From NCBI GenBank assembly GCA_041583495.1, contig JBFHFS010000005.1, positions 1 through 64,000 of the forward strand: DNA of 64,000 bases, written 5' to 3'. Of the stretch, positions 63,584-64,000 are shown one piece after another. A model generated the notes under the pieces. It was not told where the DNA came from and did no database searches. It was given only the letters and a program-made list of their open reading frames with translations. Numbering within the stretch: position 1 is the first letter of the stretch; the number at the start of each line of letters is the position of its first letter. This DNA is from JBFHFS01 sp041583495 (GTDB taxonomy: Bacteria > Bacteroidota > Bacteroidia > Bacteroidales > Marinilabiliaceae). A program made the position numbers and the translations under genes.

Positions 63584-64000
63584 ATGAGTTTAGTACGAAT
63601 TTTAATGTTCCTGATTTTTGTAAGGGCTTCCCTCCAGGCGTCTGCCAAAGATGTGGAGCAATGGAGCGTTTTTGAGGTTAGTTTTAATGTGGAGAGTCGT
63701 ATAAACCCATTTACCGAAGTACAACTTAGCTCAATTTTTGTGCATGATTCATTGAAAATAAAAGTAAACGGATTTTACGATGGTGATAATATTTTCAGAA
63801 TTCGCTTTATGCCTCCCCAAGCTGGTGAATGGAGCTATGTTACAAAGAGTAATGTGGCCAGCCTGGATGATCGGAAAGGGAAGTTTAAATGTGTTGAACC
63901 TTCATCCATAAACCATGGATATGTTTGTGTAAGGGATACCTTTCATTTTGCCTATAAGGATGGGACCCCCTATCTCCCTTTAGGTACTACAGCATATGCC
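63584..64000 (+). CDS. DUF5060 / DUF4038-type glycosidase, partial (3' end beyond window)
   Basis: The frame runs from an ATG at 63,584 to the window edge without a stop (139 codons). It has a signal peptide (MFLIFVRASLQASA) and then EQWSVFEVSFNVES, the entry pattern of DUF5060, with FRIRFMPPQAGEWSYVTKS as the Ig-like strand set. HGYVCVRDTFHFAYKDGTPY and LPLGTTAYA mark the start of a DUF4038/apiosidase-like (GH140-type) barrel. The catalytic residues lie outside the window. It continues the glycosidase run. Confidence 0.8.
   Translation, partial: MSLVRILMFLIFVRASLQASAKDVEQWSVFEVSFNVESRINPFTEVQLSSIFVHDSLKIKVNGFYDGDNIFRIRFMPPQAGEWSYVTKSNVASLDDRKGKFKCVEPSSINHGYVCVRDTFHFAYKDGTPYLPLGTTAYA

Noticed and set aside
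1..64000. CRISPR arrays, tRNA, rRNA, integrase or phage genes.
   Set aside because: I saw no regularly spaced short repeats, no cloverleaf-like runs and no such proteins; only a transposase scrap at the left end.

Overview
The window is about 64 kb of a Bacteroidota chromosome, from a large polysaccharide-utilisation region. The evidence is two SusC/SusD pairs, an ECF sigma/FecR pair, many secreted or lipoprotein glycoside hydrolases, and promoters of the TTG-N19/20-TAnnTTTr type. The low G+C and the family mix (GH29, GH141-like, GH10, GH2, GH3, GH16) would suit a free-living Bacteroidia/Marinilabiliales-type degrader, but I cannot fix the taxon.

Layout. 0-0.3 kb: tail of an IS4-type transposase. 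0.3-17 kb: a plus-strand run of catabolic genes (six-hairpin glycosidase, three GH29 fucosidases, an unknown lipoprotein, a beta-helix protein, an SGNH esterase, a dead sulfatase, GH3). 17-27 kb: an ECF module (sigma, FecR, STN-containing SusC, SusD, DUF5017-like lipoprotein) bracketed by ~520-bp direct repeats. 27-32.4 kb: SGNH esterase, second beta-helix protein and an unknown secreted protein. 32.6-34.3 kb (minus strand): a HAD phosphatase behind a GntR-type regulator. 34.4-40.6 kb: second SusC/SusD/SusE-like operon, divergent from the regulator. 40.6-49 kb: a mosaic of broken duplicates among a GH29, two clan GH-A enzymes, a GH16 and another GH29. 49.4-53.4 kb: transporter, SDR, metallo-lactonase-like and DgoD-like dehydratase genes. 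54-64 kb: FAD oxidoreductase, GH105-like, GH10, GH2, bidomain amidohydrolase and the start of a DUF5060 glycosidase.

How it works (inference). Outer-membrane SusCD systems bind and import pieces of a fucose-bearing heteropolysaccharide, perhaps acetylated and formerly sulfated. Esterases and at least five fucosidases strip side groups, and GH10/GH16/GH2/GH3/GH39-like enzymes cut the backbone. The transporter-SDR-lactonase-dehydratase operon would oxidise a released sugar through its lactone and acid to a 2-keto-3-deoxy acid. One SusC answers to an ECF sigma/anti-sigma relay. The other SusC, the internal glycosidase block and the sugar-acid operon each carry an ACACCACAC operator just past the promoter -7 box, so they look like one GntR regulon.

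The most notable signals are this three-promoter regulon, the evidence of segmental duplication followed by complementary loss between 34 and 46 kb, the repeat-flanked ECF module, and many gene remnants between intact genes. I found no tRNA, rRNA or CRISPR array.
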